64,000 nucleotides of DNA from Bacillus sp. MM2020_1. GTDB lineage: Bacteria > Bacillota > Bacilli > Bacillales > Cytobacillaceae. The stretch lies in contig JAANMP010000020.1 of assembly GCA_011250595.1 (NCBI GenBank), positions 1 to 64,000 on the forward strand, written 5' to 3'. Below, piece by piece: positions 15,879 through 24,160 of the stretch. How positions within the stretch are numbered: the first letter of the stretch is position 1; every line of letters starts with the position of its first letter. The position numbers were made by a program, and so were the translations under genes. The notes below the pieces were generated by a model. The model was given only the letters and a program-made list of their open reading frames with translations. It had not been told where the DNA came from and made no database searches.

Positions 15879-16313
15879 TCAATGAACAAAGGCCGCTCGT
15901 AATTTGTTAATACCAAACTCCAAATATCCTTTTAGGCAGGTCAACATATAAACCCAGCCGCCTTTATTATCAAGCAAAATATCAATTAGCTGATCATCAT
16001 CTTCTCTAAAACCTTCTTCACGCACTTCAATGATTGTCCTCGAGCGGTCCATCTCATTCAGCGATATGGTGACAATATTTCCAGCTTCGCCTTCTCCGCC
16101 CCACCGAAATACGATTTTCTTATTGATCTCGACTTCGATTAATTCGATATCGGTTTGTGCATCGTATTCTTCATATCTCAACGTAACGGTCATGCCCTGC
16201 TCCCATCTTGCAGTGGATGTGAACCAGAAATTCTTGATATGGGCAGGATCTGCGAAGGCTTCAAATACCACGTTCGCAGGCTTTTCAATTATTAATTTTG
16301 TCAGATTGTACAT
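15879..16313 (-). CDS. SRPBCC/AHSA1-family protein
   Basis: 144 residues of the START/SRPBCC fold. The family opening, YNLTKLIIEKPANVVFEAFADP with FWFTS, is present, followed by GMTVTLRYEEYDA, IVFRWGGEGEAGNIVTISL and a C-terminal helix GGWVYMLTCLKGYLEFG. These cavity proteins bind hydrophobic ligands or assist Hsp90-like chaperones. The ligand is not evident. It is monocistronic, and no partner gene suggests a role. Confidence 0.85.
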   Translation of the reverse strand: MYNLTKLIIEKPANVVFEAFADPAHIKNFWFTSTARWEQGMTVTLRYEEYDAQTDIELIEVEINKKIVFRWGGEGEAGNIVTISLNEMDRSRTIIEVREEGFREDDDQLIDILLDNKGGWVYMLTCLKGYLEFGINKLRAAFVH

Positions 16314-16380
16314 GTTTCATTCAACTCTCTTTTCAGTGATTTTTATATGTAATTTATTATACCTTCTTGAATAAAAATAA

Positions 16381-16427
16381 AAACCTGTACCAATGATTAT
16401 CCAGAAATCAAAGATACAGGCTTTTTT
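16381..16427. terminator. Weak bidirectional terminator
   Basis: AAACCTGTA and TACAGG plus CTTTTTT form a short stem around a 25-nt loop. It probably ends the minus-strand ORF at 16446. Confidence 0.45.
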
Positions 16428-16445
16428 CAAAAAATATATATTCAC

Positions 16446-16724
16446 TTACATTCTTAAACCAAATTCAAGGGCTTTACTATTATGATAACTTGCTCTCACC
16501 ATCAGCTTTGCTCGTAATTCTTCATCAAGGCAATCTTGTTGTAAAAGTGCATTGTGGCGATGTTGAATTAAATGATAATAATATTTACCCTTCATAAACA
16601 TTTTCAACACAAAAAATCCTCCTCCATGGTCATCTACATAAATCGACGGAGTTATCGTGTTCGGTAACTGGCAAGCATCGTCGTTAAACCTTAGCCCCTT
16701 TAGTTTTGCGTCACCACTTTTCAA
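16446..16724 (-). CDS. Hypothetical protein, about 92 residues
   Basis: The frame starts at a TTG without a clear ribosome binding site and ends RASYHNSKALEFGLRM. It contains NTITPSIYVDDHGGGFFVLK and KGKYYYHLIQHRHN, which look like beta-strands followed by a helix. Upstream in frame there is a stop, so it may be complete or the tail of a broken gene. I do not recognise it. The 248 bp between it and the lipoprotein gene at 16973 contain no other clear feature. Confidence 0.4.
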   Translation of the reverse strand: MKSGDAKLKGLRFNDDACQLPNTITPSIYVDDHGGGFFVLKMFMKGKYYYHLIQHRHNALLQQDCLDEELRAKLMVRASYHNSKALEFGLRM

Positions 16725-16972
16725 TGGCTTTGCCGTTTCGTACGATTTATGTGTTTATAAAAAATATAAGCAACTGAATAATAAAATAAAAGTGCCTTTG
16801 TACCTAGACGGTACTATTCCGTGATTGAATTCTTCCTTCTCTGGTTAAAATCCAAGCATGACTGCCAATTCATACATCCTTTGCGGACAGATTTTAGAAA
16901 GACCGTTTTAAAGTCTTTAATCCTGTCCATGATGGTTACTGAAGTGAATTCTTAAAAGAAGGAAGTTAACCT

Positions 16973-17719
16973 ATGTTAAAAATACGTTTTGTTTTTTTGT
17001 GTCTTATCGTGATTGCACTCTCTTTAACTGGATGCACAGGGAAATTTCACTTTATGCAAAACGAGGAGAAACTTGCCGACGATTCAGCTACTGGCTCGGG
17101 AGGTCAGAAACATAAGGCTAATATTCAAGTGGCTTCCTCCCCAACGGGAATCCCCGTTCTAGTCAATAAGCAAAATAAACTTCCTCCTAGTTATCAGCCA
17201 AGTGATTTAATTTACCCTGACATCCCTTTTACGTTTAAACAGAAAACAGAAAAGCGGCAAATGAGGGCTCAAGCAGGAGCGGCGATTGAAAAATTATTTG
17301 CTGGTGCCAAACGACAGGGTGTAATTCTGTTAGGTGTTTCAGCCTACAGGTCTCACGCTGCGCAGACTGCATTGTTTAATTACTACGTCGATCTTGATGG
17401 ATATGAGGCAGCAAGTGCTTATAGTGCTGCTCCAGGAACGAGCGAACATGAAACAGGGCTTGCGATTGATGTGACCGGAGGAGATGGAACATGTGCGGCC
17501 GAGGACTGCTTTGAAGGAACTAAAGAGGCAACCTGGCTCCAAAACCATGCAGCCGAGTATGGATTTATAATCCGCTATCCAAAAGGCAAAGACTCAATCA
17601 CCGGCTACCAATACGAACCTTGGCACCTGCGTTTTGTCGGTAAAGACATCGCCCAAAATATTATGAGCAGCGGGATTACCCTCGAAGAATACCTGAATAC
17701 AACCGTTGTTAATAATTAA
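16973..17719 (+). CDS. Lipoprotein D-alanyl-D-alanine carboxypeptidase, M15 (VanY-like)
   Basis: 248 residues. A lipoprotein signal peptide ends LSLTGC (Cys21), so the enzyme is anchored outside the membrane. The catalytic half has the M15B zinc site: GVSAYRSHAAQ, then SEHETGLAIDVTG (His and Asp ligands), and EPWHLRFVG with the catalytic Glu and third ligand. It trims the terminal D-Ala from cell-wall stem peptides. AAGAAGGAAG precedes the ATG. Two REP copies follow the stop codon. Confidence 0.92.
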   Translation: MLKIRFVFLCLIVIALSLTGCTGKFHFMQNEEKLADDSATGSGGQKHKANIQVASSPTGIPVLVNKQNKLPPSYQPSDLIYPDIPFTFKQKTEKRQMRAQAGAAIEKLFAGAKRQGVILLGVSAYRSHAAQTALFNYYVDLDGYEAASAYSAAPGTSEHETGLAIDVTGGDGTCAAEDCFEGTKEATWLQNHAAEYGFIIRYPKGKDSITGYQYEPWHLRFVGKDIAQNIMSSGITLEEYLNTTVVNN

Positions 17720-17742
17720 TATAATGTGGTGCCTCCCTTTTT

Positions 17743-17778
17743 GGTGTCAGGCACCACATTGTTTCGGTGCCTGACACC
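17743..17778. repeat. REP-like palindromes, two copies in opposite orientation
   Basis: GGTGTCAGGCACC at 17743-17755 and GGTGCCTGACACC at 17766-17778, separated by 10 nt. The first copy also pairs with a flanking GTGGTGCCT at about 17727-17735. They lie just downstream of the carboxypeptidase gene. These are the leftmost members of the family in the window. Confidence 0.85.
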
Positions 17779-17793
17779 GAAGTGTTTTCTAGC

Positions 17794-17840
17794 AAAAAAG
17801 ATCCCTCGCTGCAGTTTGGTCGCAACGAGGGATCTTTTTT
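17794..17840. terminator. Strong terminator between convergent genes
   Basis: AAAAAAGATCCCTCG and CGAGGGATCTTTTTT form a perfect 15-bp stem with a 17-nt loop and T/A tails on both sides. It serves yaaN and probably the M15 gene. Confidence 0.9.
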
Positions 17841-17842
17841 GG

Positions 17843-19021
17843 TTATTTTCCTTTGATCTCAAGCAGTTTTAGGCGAAGGTCGTTTTCCATCGTTGCCAGT
17901 TCTTGTTCAGCTTGGCGGCGCTTATGCCGGCCTTCTTCTTGAATTCGCATTGTTTCTTCGAGTGTTGTAATGAGGCTTTCTTGGGTTTTCTTTAAGGTTT
18001 CAATATCGACGATACCACGTTCGTTTTCTTTTGCCGTCTCAATCGTATTGGTTTTTAGCATCTCGGCATTTTTCAACAGCAGCTCATTGGTTGTTTTCGA
18101 TACCTGCTTTTGAGCCTCGACGGCATGTCGCTGGCGAATTAATGTCAACGCAATCGCTACTTGATTTTTCCATAATGGAATGGCCGTCATAATCGATGAT
18201 TGGATTTTTTCAACAAGTGCTTGATTCGTGTTTTGAATCAAGCGAATCTGCGGGGCACTTTGGATAGTAATTTCCCGGCTTAATTTTAAATCATGGAGCC
18301 GCTTATCCAGCCGGTCCGCAAATTGGATCATATCGTTGACTTCTTGAAACTTCATTTGGTCATTGGCCACTTCCGCTGCCCTTTTTAGCCGAGGAATAGT
18401 CTTTTCCTGCATTTCCTCGAGCTTGATCTCCCCTGCAGCAATATAGACATTAAGGGCATGAAAGTATTCTTTATTCGTCTCATACAGCTGTTCCAGCAAT
18501 TTAATATCAGACATCAGGACATTTTTACTGCGGTCGAGTTTTACACTGATTCGGTCGATTTGGGCGCCTGTTTTTTGATATTTTGATAGCACTTCTTGAA
18601 TGGAACCGGAAATTTTTCCAAACATACGAGCAAATAAGGATGGCTTCCCATCCTTCAAATCGTCCGGATTCACTTCATCCAATCGCTTCATTAAATCACT
18701 AATGATTTGCCCGATTTCACCTACATCCTGTTTCTGCACATGCTCTAGCATCGTATGGGAGAAAGACAGCAGCTTACCTTGGGCTTGGGTACCATATTGA
18801 ATCATCGACTGATGATTGGTCGGATCGATTTGTTCCGCAATCTGATAGGCCTTAGCGCGATGTTCTTCCGGAATGACATCAATTAATTTAACCGGTTTCG
18901 CCTCGCCTGTGTGCTGGACTGGATTCTTTGATAGCTCTAGCTTATCCCCAAACGGGTCGGCAAGGATATCATCTAATAAATCGCCTGTTTTATTGGGTTG
19001 GACTGGGTTGTTTTCATTCAT
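17843..19021 (-). CDS. yaaN: TelA-family protein YaaN-like (toxic anion resistance)
   Basis: About 392 residues, helical and coiled-coil rich, of the TelA/KlaA family linked to tellurite and colicin resistance. Typical blocks: [50 protein letters not shown] and [20 protein letters not shown] with [11 protein letters not shown]. The ATG at 19021 overlaps the xpaC TGA (ATGA) and has AGGTGG upstream, favoured over a GTG nine nt earlier. The xpaC-yaaN order is the same as in B. subtilis. The molecular role is unproven. Confidence 0.92.
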   Translation of the reverse strand: MNENNPVQPNKTGDLLDDILADPFGDKLELSKNPVQHTGEAKPVKLIDVIPEEHRAKAYQIAEQIDPTNHQSMIQYGTQAQGKLLSFSHTMLEHVQKQDVGEIGQIISDLMKRLDEVNPDDLKDGKPSLFARMFGKISGSIQEVLSKYQKTGAQIDRISVKLDRSKNVLMSDIKLLEQLYETNKEYFHALNVYIAAGEIKLEEMQEKTIPRLKRAAEVANDQMKFQEVNDMIQFADRLDKRLHDLKLSREITIQSAPQIRLIQNTNQALVEKIQSSIMTAIPLWKNQVAIALTLIRQRHAVEAQKQVSKTTNELLLKNAEMLKTNTIETAKENERGIVDIETLKKTQESLITTLEETMRIQEEGRHKRRQAEQELATMENDLRLKLLEIKGK

Positions 19022-19674
19022 TTTAGCCACCTATTTTCTTCCGGAAATTTAGCGTTCTTTTGCTTATTGAGGGTATGTTTTGCGACGTCAATTTCAAAAT
19101 TTAAGTTATCGATATCATCTGAAATCACTTTATATAAATCCTCTTCCACTACCTTGGTTAGTTCATTAAGCGTATGGCGAGTTTCAATCAGGGATTGGCC
19201 CATTTCCATGTTCTTTTTCGGCTGCGAGGATAAGAAGCTATATTTTTCGGTAAGTTCAACGATTGAATCTAAATGTGAAAAATAAAACTGTTCAGCCTGG
19301 TAAAATCGCTTCGGCTCTTTTGTTGTCATCTTGTGTATTTTTTTTGTGATTCTAAGGAGATCTAATCTTTGTTTTACTGATGAAATATCACGAATGGTAA
19401 AAAGGTTTTTATTCAAGCGATTGATTTTCTGTTTCGCTTCATTTAGATTTTTCCGAATGTATCGGTATTCTTTTCTTGAGATCTGATGCTTTTTTAAAAA
19501 GCTAGTGTTCATCACAATAGAAAGGATGAAATGGATAAGAATCCCTGCAGTTACCGCTATTCCAGTTGCCGTCCAAAAAGTCTGGTCCATAGGAAAATAG
19601 CTGATTAGCCAAGTTAACACCGTTACTGGGACGGCTACAAAAGAGCGAAGAAGAAACGACAAAATCGGGTTCAT
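19018..19674 (-). CDS. xpaC: XpaC-like membrane protein
   Basis: 218 residues. Two N-terminal membrane helices ([20 protein letters not shown] and [20 protein letters not shown]) are followed by a long charged helical region (about 60-218), as in B. subtilis XpaC, named for its effect on hydrolysis of the chromogenic phosphate X-phos. Its stop overlaps the yaaN start by 4 nt, so the two are cotranslated and probably act together at the membrane. The phosphatase-related name reflects history and not a visible catalytic motif. Confidence 0.88.
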   Translation of the reverse strand: MNPILSFLLRSFVAVPVTVLTWLISYFPMDQTFWTATGIAVTAGILIHFILSIVMNTSFLKKHQISRKEYRYIRKNLNEAKQKINRLNKNLFTIRDISSVKQRLDLLRITKKIHKMTTKEPKRFYQAEQFYFSHLDSIVELTEKYSFLSSQPKKNMEMGQSLIETRHTLNELTKVVEEDLYKVISDDIDNLNFEIDVAKHTLNKQKNAKFPEENRWLK

Positions 19675-19964
19675 TATAATCGACTCCTGACTTAAGACAT
19701 CTTTATATTACTACGAATGAATGAAATGGAATGTTTCATTTCACTCAAAATATATACCAAAAAGAAAATTATTTCCATTTAATACTTCAACAATACACGA
19801 AAAAACTCCTGCCCGCCATAGACCTCAAACTGAAAGAATTCTAGGTCTAGAGACGTATTTTTCATTTGTGGTGGTGCGATAATCCCAATTAATTGGACTC
19901 TGCCCAAGAGTAATTTAATAACATGCATAGGATGGTTACGATCGTGAGGAGAGAGGAGAATATT

Positions 19965-20510
19965 ATGTATAATCCTTATTATATGCCCGTGGAGTATCAA
20001 AATGGATTAAATCCGCATTATGATTATAGACAATTCCAAGGTGGTCAACAACATCATGGTGGGTCGGAACATTTTGGTGGGTCACAGCACCATGGCGGGT
20101 CACAGCATCATGGCGGGCCGCAGTATCATGGCGGGCCGCATCATCATGGTGGACATTCAGCATTTAACCTTGGATCATTGGGATCTAGCTTGCTCGGGCT
20201 TGGCTTAGGTTATTTAGGAGGTGCTGCGCTAGGAAACAGTCCGAATCCTAGCGGATATGGCGGATTCCCAGGTTACGGCGGGTTCGGCGGATACGGTGGT
20301 GGACCTGTTCAAGGTTACAACCCTTATGGGGCAAGTGTTGGTGGAGGATTAGGTTTTCCTCCTGTCGGCGATCCAGGATACCCTGGATTTGCTCCAAATA
20401 TGAACATATACGGACAGCAGCTCCAACCCCCTCCAGGTATAACCGGTTACGGCTCATGGTCTCCAAGCGAATATGGTCTACCCAATCCAAATTTAGGCTT
20501 ACGAATATAA
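19965..20510 (+). CDS. His/Gly-rich repeat protein (possible spore coat protein)
   Basis: 181 residues starting MYNPYYMPVEYQNGLNPHYD. Residues about 25-63 are five to six tandem copies of a pentapeptide-like HHGGS/HHGGP unit. A glycine-rich middle (SSLLGLGLGYLGGAALG) and a Gly/Tyr/Pro-rich C-terminal half (GGFGGYGGGPVQGYNPYG) follow. The ATG at 19965 has GGAGAGAGGAG upstream. Composition resembles spore coat and other surface proteins of Bacillus, and the His clusters could bind metals. No domain is recognisable. The repeats are visible in DNA as a 15-bp tandem unit. The 19675-19964 gap shows nothing definite. Confidence 0.75.
   Translation: MYNPYYMPVEYQNGLNPHYDYRQFQGGQQHHGGSEHFGGSQHHGGSQHHGGPQYHGGPHHHGGHSAFNLGSLGSSLLGLGLGYLGGAALGNSPNPSGYGGFPGYGGFGGYGGGPVQGYNPYGASVGGGLGFPPVGDPGYPGFAPNMNIYGQQLQPPPGITGYGSWSPSEYGLPNPNLGLRI
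20071..20160 (+). repeat. In-gene tandem 15-bp repeat encoding HHGG units
   Basis: Successive units such as CATGGCGGGTCACAG and CATGGCGGGCCGCAG follow one another in frame, giving the His-His-Gly-Gly-Ser/Pro-Gln repeats. Copy number is likely to vary between strains by slippage. Confidence 0.75.
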
Positions 20511-20518
20511 AAAGACTT

Positions 20519-20542
20519 AGTGTCAGGCACCACTCGTGGACA
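20519..20542 (-). repeat. REP-like element with head motif
   Basis: On the minus strand TGTCCACG (20542-20535) is followed after 3 nt by GGTGCCTGACACT (20531-20519). It lies 8 nt after the His/Gly-rich gene. Confidence 0.85.
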
Positions 20543-20583
20543 GTTCGAACCATTTGTACACACGGGATGGACAGTATAAAGAG

Positions 20584-20619
20584 AGCAAGACCACATAGGA
20601 TCTGCGGTCTTGCTTTTTT
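20584..20619 (+). terminator. Terminator after the His/Gly-rich gene
   Basis: AGCAAGACC and GGTCTTGCT pair around a 13-nt loop, followed by TTTTTT. Confidence 0.85.
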
Positions 20620-20680
20620 GTCTGGACTTTTATAAATTTCCTATCATCCTTAAAGAATAAGATATTGTTGATTGTTAACG

Positions 20681-20784
20681 ACCCAATGGACTCCTTCGAT
20701 TCGATTTCGGTGATAAATAGCCCCTATTGGCTACCCAATGGACTCTTTCTCTCCCATTACGGTCGTCAATAACCTGAATTACCG
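20681..20784. repeat. Degenerate 52-bp direct repeat
   Basis: Two adjoining units begin ACCCAATGGACTC (20681 and 20733), continue with a T/C-rich segment and a cGGT-nTnAATA end. About two thirds of positions look alike. The surrounding 20620-20835 gap holds no gene. Confidence 0.55.
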
Positions 20785-20835
20785 CTTTACACACACAAAC
20801 AAAAATACTACATTACAAGTCTTCCTTACTTAAAT

Positions 20836-21222
20836 TTACCGCTCATAAAGTTCAAGCGGCAGCCCGTCCGGGTCCACGAAGAAGGTGAATTTCTTGTTAG
20901 TGAGGGGGTCCACACGGACGGCCTCCACCTTCACTTGATGGTTTTTCATATATTCAACCGCTTCTTCGATATCATCTACTTCAAACGCAAGATGCCTTAA
21001 ACCAACTGCTTCAGGGTAGTTTGGCCGAACACCTGGGTCTGGAAACGAAAACAACTCAATCTGGTATTGACCATTCACTTCCAAATCAAGCTTATAGGAA
21101 TCTCTTTCCGCGCGATAAACTTCATTTATTGGTGTCAGCCCTAAGATTCGAACATAAAAATCCTTCGATTTTTGATAATCTGAACAAATCACCGCAATAT
21201 GATGGATTTTATTAATTTTCAT
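20836..21222 (-). CDS. VOC-family (glyoxalase I-like) metalloprotein
   Basis: 128 residues with the paired beta-alpha-beta-beta-beta modules of the vicinal-oxygen-chelate fold, close to the YaeR/GloA2-type small glyoxalase-like proteins. It begins MKINKIHHIAVICSDYQKS (His metal ligand). The internal YQIELFSF supplies a Glu, LRHLAFEVDDIEEA a second His, and FFVDPDGLPLELYE a second Glu, so a complete His/Glu metal site is present. Substrate is unknown; methylglyoxal adducts are only one possibility. Transcribed with or after wecB, 22 nt apart. Confidence 0.88.
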   Translation of the reverse strand: MKINKIHHIAVICSDYQKSKDFYVRILGLTPINEVYRAERDSYKLDLEVNGQYQIELFSFPDPGVRPNYPEAVGLRHLAFEVDDIEEAVEYMKNHQVKVEAVRVDPLTNKKFTFFVDPDGLPLELYER

Positions 21223-21244
21223 CTAACTATATCTCCTAAATAAA

Positions 21245-22393
21245 TCAATTCTCAACCCCAAAGTCCGCTGGGCGTTCTCCATTTTCAAAGTGGTGGAGAA
21301 TGGCTTTGACGATTCGTTCGGAGGCGTAACCATCTCCGTATGGATTTGAGGCGTGAGCCATTTTGTCATGCGCAGCTTGATCTGACAGAAGCTCATCAGC
21401 TAATCGGAAGATAGTTTCCTCATCGGTTCCAGCCAGTTTTAAGGTACCTGCTTCAATTCCTTCCGGGCGCTCGGTGGTATCACGTAAAACTAATACCGGT
21501 ACACCCAAAGACGGCGCCTCTTCCTGTACACCGCCAGAATCAGTCAAAATCAGATAGGCCCTTGAGGCAAAGTTATGGAAGTCAATCACATCTAAAGGCT
21601 CAATTAGATGAATTCTCTCGTTATCCCCCAGCACTCGTTTGGCAATTTCACGAACCACCGGATTCATATGGACGGGATAAACCACCTGCACATCGGCATG
21701 TTTTTCGACCACACGGCAAATCGCTCGGAACATATTTTCCATTGGTTCCCCTGTGTTTTCCCTGCGATGGGCCGTCATAAGAATTAACCGGTCATTCCCG
21801 AGTTGGTCTAATACAGGATGGGAATAATTGGCCCGCACCGTTGTTTTAAGCGCATCGATGGCCGTATTTCCAGTGATATAAATCGCCTCTTCCCGCTTAT
21901 TTTCCACCAAAAGATTTCGCTTCGATTGAACCGTTGGCGAAAAATGAAGTTCGGCCAAGACCCCCGTCAATTGGCGGTTCATTTCCTCAGGGTACGGTGA
22001 ATATTTATTATGAGTCCGAAGCCCCGCCTCGACATGTCCAATCGGAATCGAGTGATAAAAAGCCGCTAAACTCGCCACAAATGTGGTTGTCGTATCACCG
22101 TGGACCAGCACAATATCTGGTTTGACGTCTGCAAGAACTTGATTGAGTCCCTCTAAGCTGCGCGTCGTAACATCCAGCAGAGATTGCCGTTCCTTCATTA
22201 TATTTAAGTCATAATCAGGCGTAATTTCAAAAATATGCAGCACTTGGTCAAGCATTTCGCGGTGCTGCGCCGTCACCGTCACAATCGGCTTAATTTTATC
22301 AGGATATTTCTCTAATTCTTTTACCAAGGGTGCCATCTTTATTGCTTCCGGTCTTGTTCCAAACACAGTCATTACCTTTAATTGATTCTCCAT
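21245..22393 (-). CDS. wecB: UDP-N-acetylglucosamine 2-epimerase (non-hydrolysing)
   Basis: About 382 residues. It converts UDP-GlcNAc to UDP-ManNAc for teichoic-acid linkage units or capsule. Conserved blocks: VMTVFGTRPEAIKMAPLV, VTAQHREMLDQVL, VHGDTTTTFVASLAAFY, HVEAGLRTHNKYSPYPEEMNR, TAHRRENTGEPM, and LTDSGGVQEEAPSLGVPVLVLRDTTERPE. The ATG at 22393 with GGAGG upstream is preferred over a start four codons earlier. Equivalent to B. subtilis MnaA. Confidence 0.95.
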   Translation of the reverse strand: MENQLKVMTVFGTRPEAIKMAPLVKELEKYPDKIKPIVTVTAQHREMLDQVLHIFEITPDYDLNIMKERQSLLDVTTRSLEGLNQVLADVKPDIVLVHGDTTTTFVASLAAFYHSIPIGHVEAGLRTHNKYSPYPEEMNRQLTGVLAELHFSPTVQSKRNLLVENKREEAIYITGNTAIDALKTTVRANYSHPVLDQLGNDRLILMTAHRRENTGEPMENMFRAICRVVEKHADVQVVYPVHMNPVVREIAKRVLGDNERIHLIEPLDVIDFHNFASRAYLILTDSGGVQEEAPSLGVPVLVLRDTTERPEGIEAGTLKLAGTDEETIFRLADELLSDQAAHDKMAHASNPYGDGYASERIVKAILHHFENGERPADFGVEN

Positions 22394-22628
22394 AGAGGCC
22401 TCCAACTATATCTTCAGTCCGATATCATATTCATTCACTAAACATGATACCAAAGATTATCCCTTTATGAAAAAGCAATCCTCTCTTTTTGTCATAAAAA
22501 TCCCTAAAAGATCCATGACATTTACTTATTATCTAAAAATTTCCGATGTACAATATTACTTTTATCCCAAGGGCGAATATATTGCAGAGTAAATTTTTAA
22601 AATATCCGACCTAGGAGTGAACTATGTT

Positions 22629-24011
22629 TTGAAAAAAAGGGCCCTTTTTACCATACCTATCAGCTTGCTGCTTATTGCAGTAATGGTGGCTTCGATTTTC
22701 CTCATCAATCTCAAACCAGCCGCTGGGAAAATTGCTCAAGCACAAAAACTAGCGGAATACTCTAAGCCTGCAGTCGTTCGGATCGTCGATTATACTGTTG
22801 TGAAGTGGCAATTTAATAATCCAAATGATCCTGAAGTCATTGCCATATTGGAGCAGCTAAATAACCAATCTGTTGTAGGCGGCTCAGGTTCAGGGGCCAT
22901 TATTAGCTCTAACGGTTATATTGTCACCAATGCTCATGTTGTGGAAGCGACTCAAAAGGAAGATGAGGATATTGCCAACGCCGCGTTTGAACAACTAGTA
23001 ACGATCATCGCAGACTATTTTAAGGTAGACTATAAAACAGCCTACAAGTATATGGTCCAATATACACAATACACGGACATCCAAAAGGTGCTGAAAGTAG
23101 TTTTACCTGGCGGGGATGTACTGGATGGCGAGGTTAAAAGCTATGGGGCCCCTATTAATGAAGGAAAAGATGTCGCAGTCCTAAAAATTGAAGGGAAAAA
23201 CCTGCCGACCTTACCGCTTGGAGATTCGGATAATATCCAAAATCAAGATAATGTTTGGGTCAGCGGCTACCCTGCTGCCGCCGATTCAGATCTATTATCA
23301 CCCGATTCATCCTTAGTTTCTTCAATGAATGCAGGTCAAATTTCGGCAACCTCCAAAAAGACGGAACAAGGAAGCCCGGTCATTCAAATTAATGCGGCGG
23401 CCACACACGGCAATAGCGGTGGACCGGTCATCAACGCAAAAGGCGAAATCATTGGCTTACTCACGTTTAGGGGCGACACAGTCAACGGGCAAGAAGTCCA
23501 AGGGTTTAACTTTGCCGTGCCTGTTAATACCGTGAAAGAATTTGTCAACCAAGCCGGTGCTAAAAATGCGAAGAGTGATACAGATAAACTTTATCAGGAA
23601 GGACTTAACCTTTACTGGGGCGGCTATTATAAGCATGCTTTAGAAAAATTTGAGGCCGTCCAGCGCATCTATCCAAATCATTCTGAAATCAAACAATTTA
23701 TTGCAAACTCTGAGAAGAAGATGGGCAGCAGTAAGACGCTCTGGTCCGATTATGCCACTATTTTCTATATCGTGGATGGTGTTTCCGGATTGCTGATTCT
23801 TGTTCTCCTATTGTTCACGTTTGCCTTTAGACCGAAACAACAAGCAGTTGCTGCGGCACCGGTTACTCCAACCCCAACTCCGGTAACTCCGCCGCCAACT
23901 GCACCTGAAAATACCTTAACCGATCTAAATAACGACGGGAAAATCGACGTTCAAGATATCCTCCTCGCCCTCCAAGAGGCACAGAAAAAACAGAAAAAAG
24001 ACGAGGAATAA
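22629..24011 (+). CDS. Membrane-anchored trypsin-like serine protease with EF-hand/dockerin-like tail
   Basis: About 460 residues. N-terminal membrane helix (FTIPISLLLIAVMVASIFLI), then an extracellular S1C protease with the full triad: His in TNAHVV (about 103), Asp in GKDVAVLK (about 181), Ser in HGNSGGPV (about 263). There is no PDZ domain. A TPR-like helical pair (LYQEGLNLYWGGYYKHALEKFEAVQ) precedes a second membrane helix (FYIVDGVSGLLILVLLLFTF). The Pro/Thr-rich tail ends with DLNNDGKIDVQDIL, a calcium-loop motif. The insert between His and Asp is unusually long. TTG at 22629 has AGGAGTG 9 nt upstream; a GTG at 22617 is the alternative. Confidence 0.85.
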   Translation: MKKRALFTIPISLLLIAVMVASIFLINLKPAAGKIAQAQKLAEYSKPAVVRIVDYTVVKWQFNNPNDPEVIAILEQLNNQSVVGGSGSGAIISSNGYIVTNAHVVEATQKEDEDIANAAFEQLVTIIADYFKVDYKTAYKYMVQYTQYTDIQKVLKVVLPGGDVLDGEVKSYGAPINEGKDVAVLKIEGKNLPTLPLGDSDNIQNQDNVWVSGYPAAADSDLLSPDSSLVSSMNAGQISATSKKTEQGSPVIQINAAATHGNSGGPVINAKGEIIGLLTFRGDTVNGQEVQGFNFAVPVNTVKEFVNQAGAKNAKSDTDKLYQEGLNLYWGGYYKHALEKFEAVQRIYPNHSEIKQFIANSEKKMGSSKTLWSDYATIFYIVDGVSGLLILVLLLFTFAFRPKQQAVAAAPVTPTPTPVTPPPTAPENTLTDLNNDGKIDVQDILLALQEAQKKQKKDEE

Positions 24012-24029
24012 CGTGGTACCTCTCCATCT

Positions 24030-24042
24030 GGTGCCTGACACC
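24030..24042 (+). repeat. REP-like element
   Basis: GGTGCCTGACACC, 18 nt after the protease stop codon. Confidence 0.85.
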
Positions 24043-24050
24043 AAAATTAG

Positions 24051-24101
24051 ATAATAAGAAAATGGGATGTAGTGGATACTACGTCCCATTTTCTTATTAT
24101 T
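24051..24101. terminator. Bidirectional terminator between protease gene and rbsK
   Basis: ATAATAAGAAAATGGGA pairs perfectly with TCCCATTTTCTTATTAT around a 16-nt loop. Confidence 0.85.
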
Positions 24102-24134
24102 AATAAATTTACGTACATGCACATCACAACTTAC

Positions 24135-24147
24135 AGTGCCTGACACC
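24135..24147 (+). repeat. REP-like element inside a longer hairpin
   Basis: AGTGCCTGACACC, flanked by CACAACTTAC and GTAAATTGTG, which also pair with each other, so the whole 24125-24157 segment folds. It sits 13 nt beyond the rbsK stop. Confidence 0.8.
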
Positions 24148-24160
24148 GTAAATTGTGATT

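Noticed and set aside
16820-16932. 38-codon minus-strand frame upstream of the M15 lipoprotein gene
   Set aside because: No ribosome binding site and no resemblance to a known protein.
20248-20553. Antisense frame over the His/Gly-rich gene
   Set aside because: No ribosome binding site; it crosses the REP copy and mirrors the repeats of the plus-strand gene.
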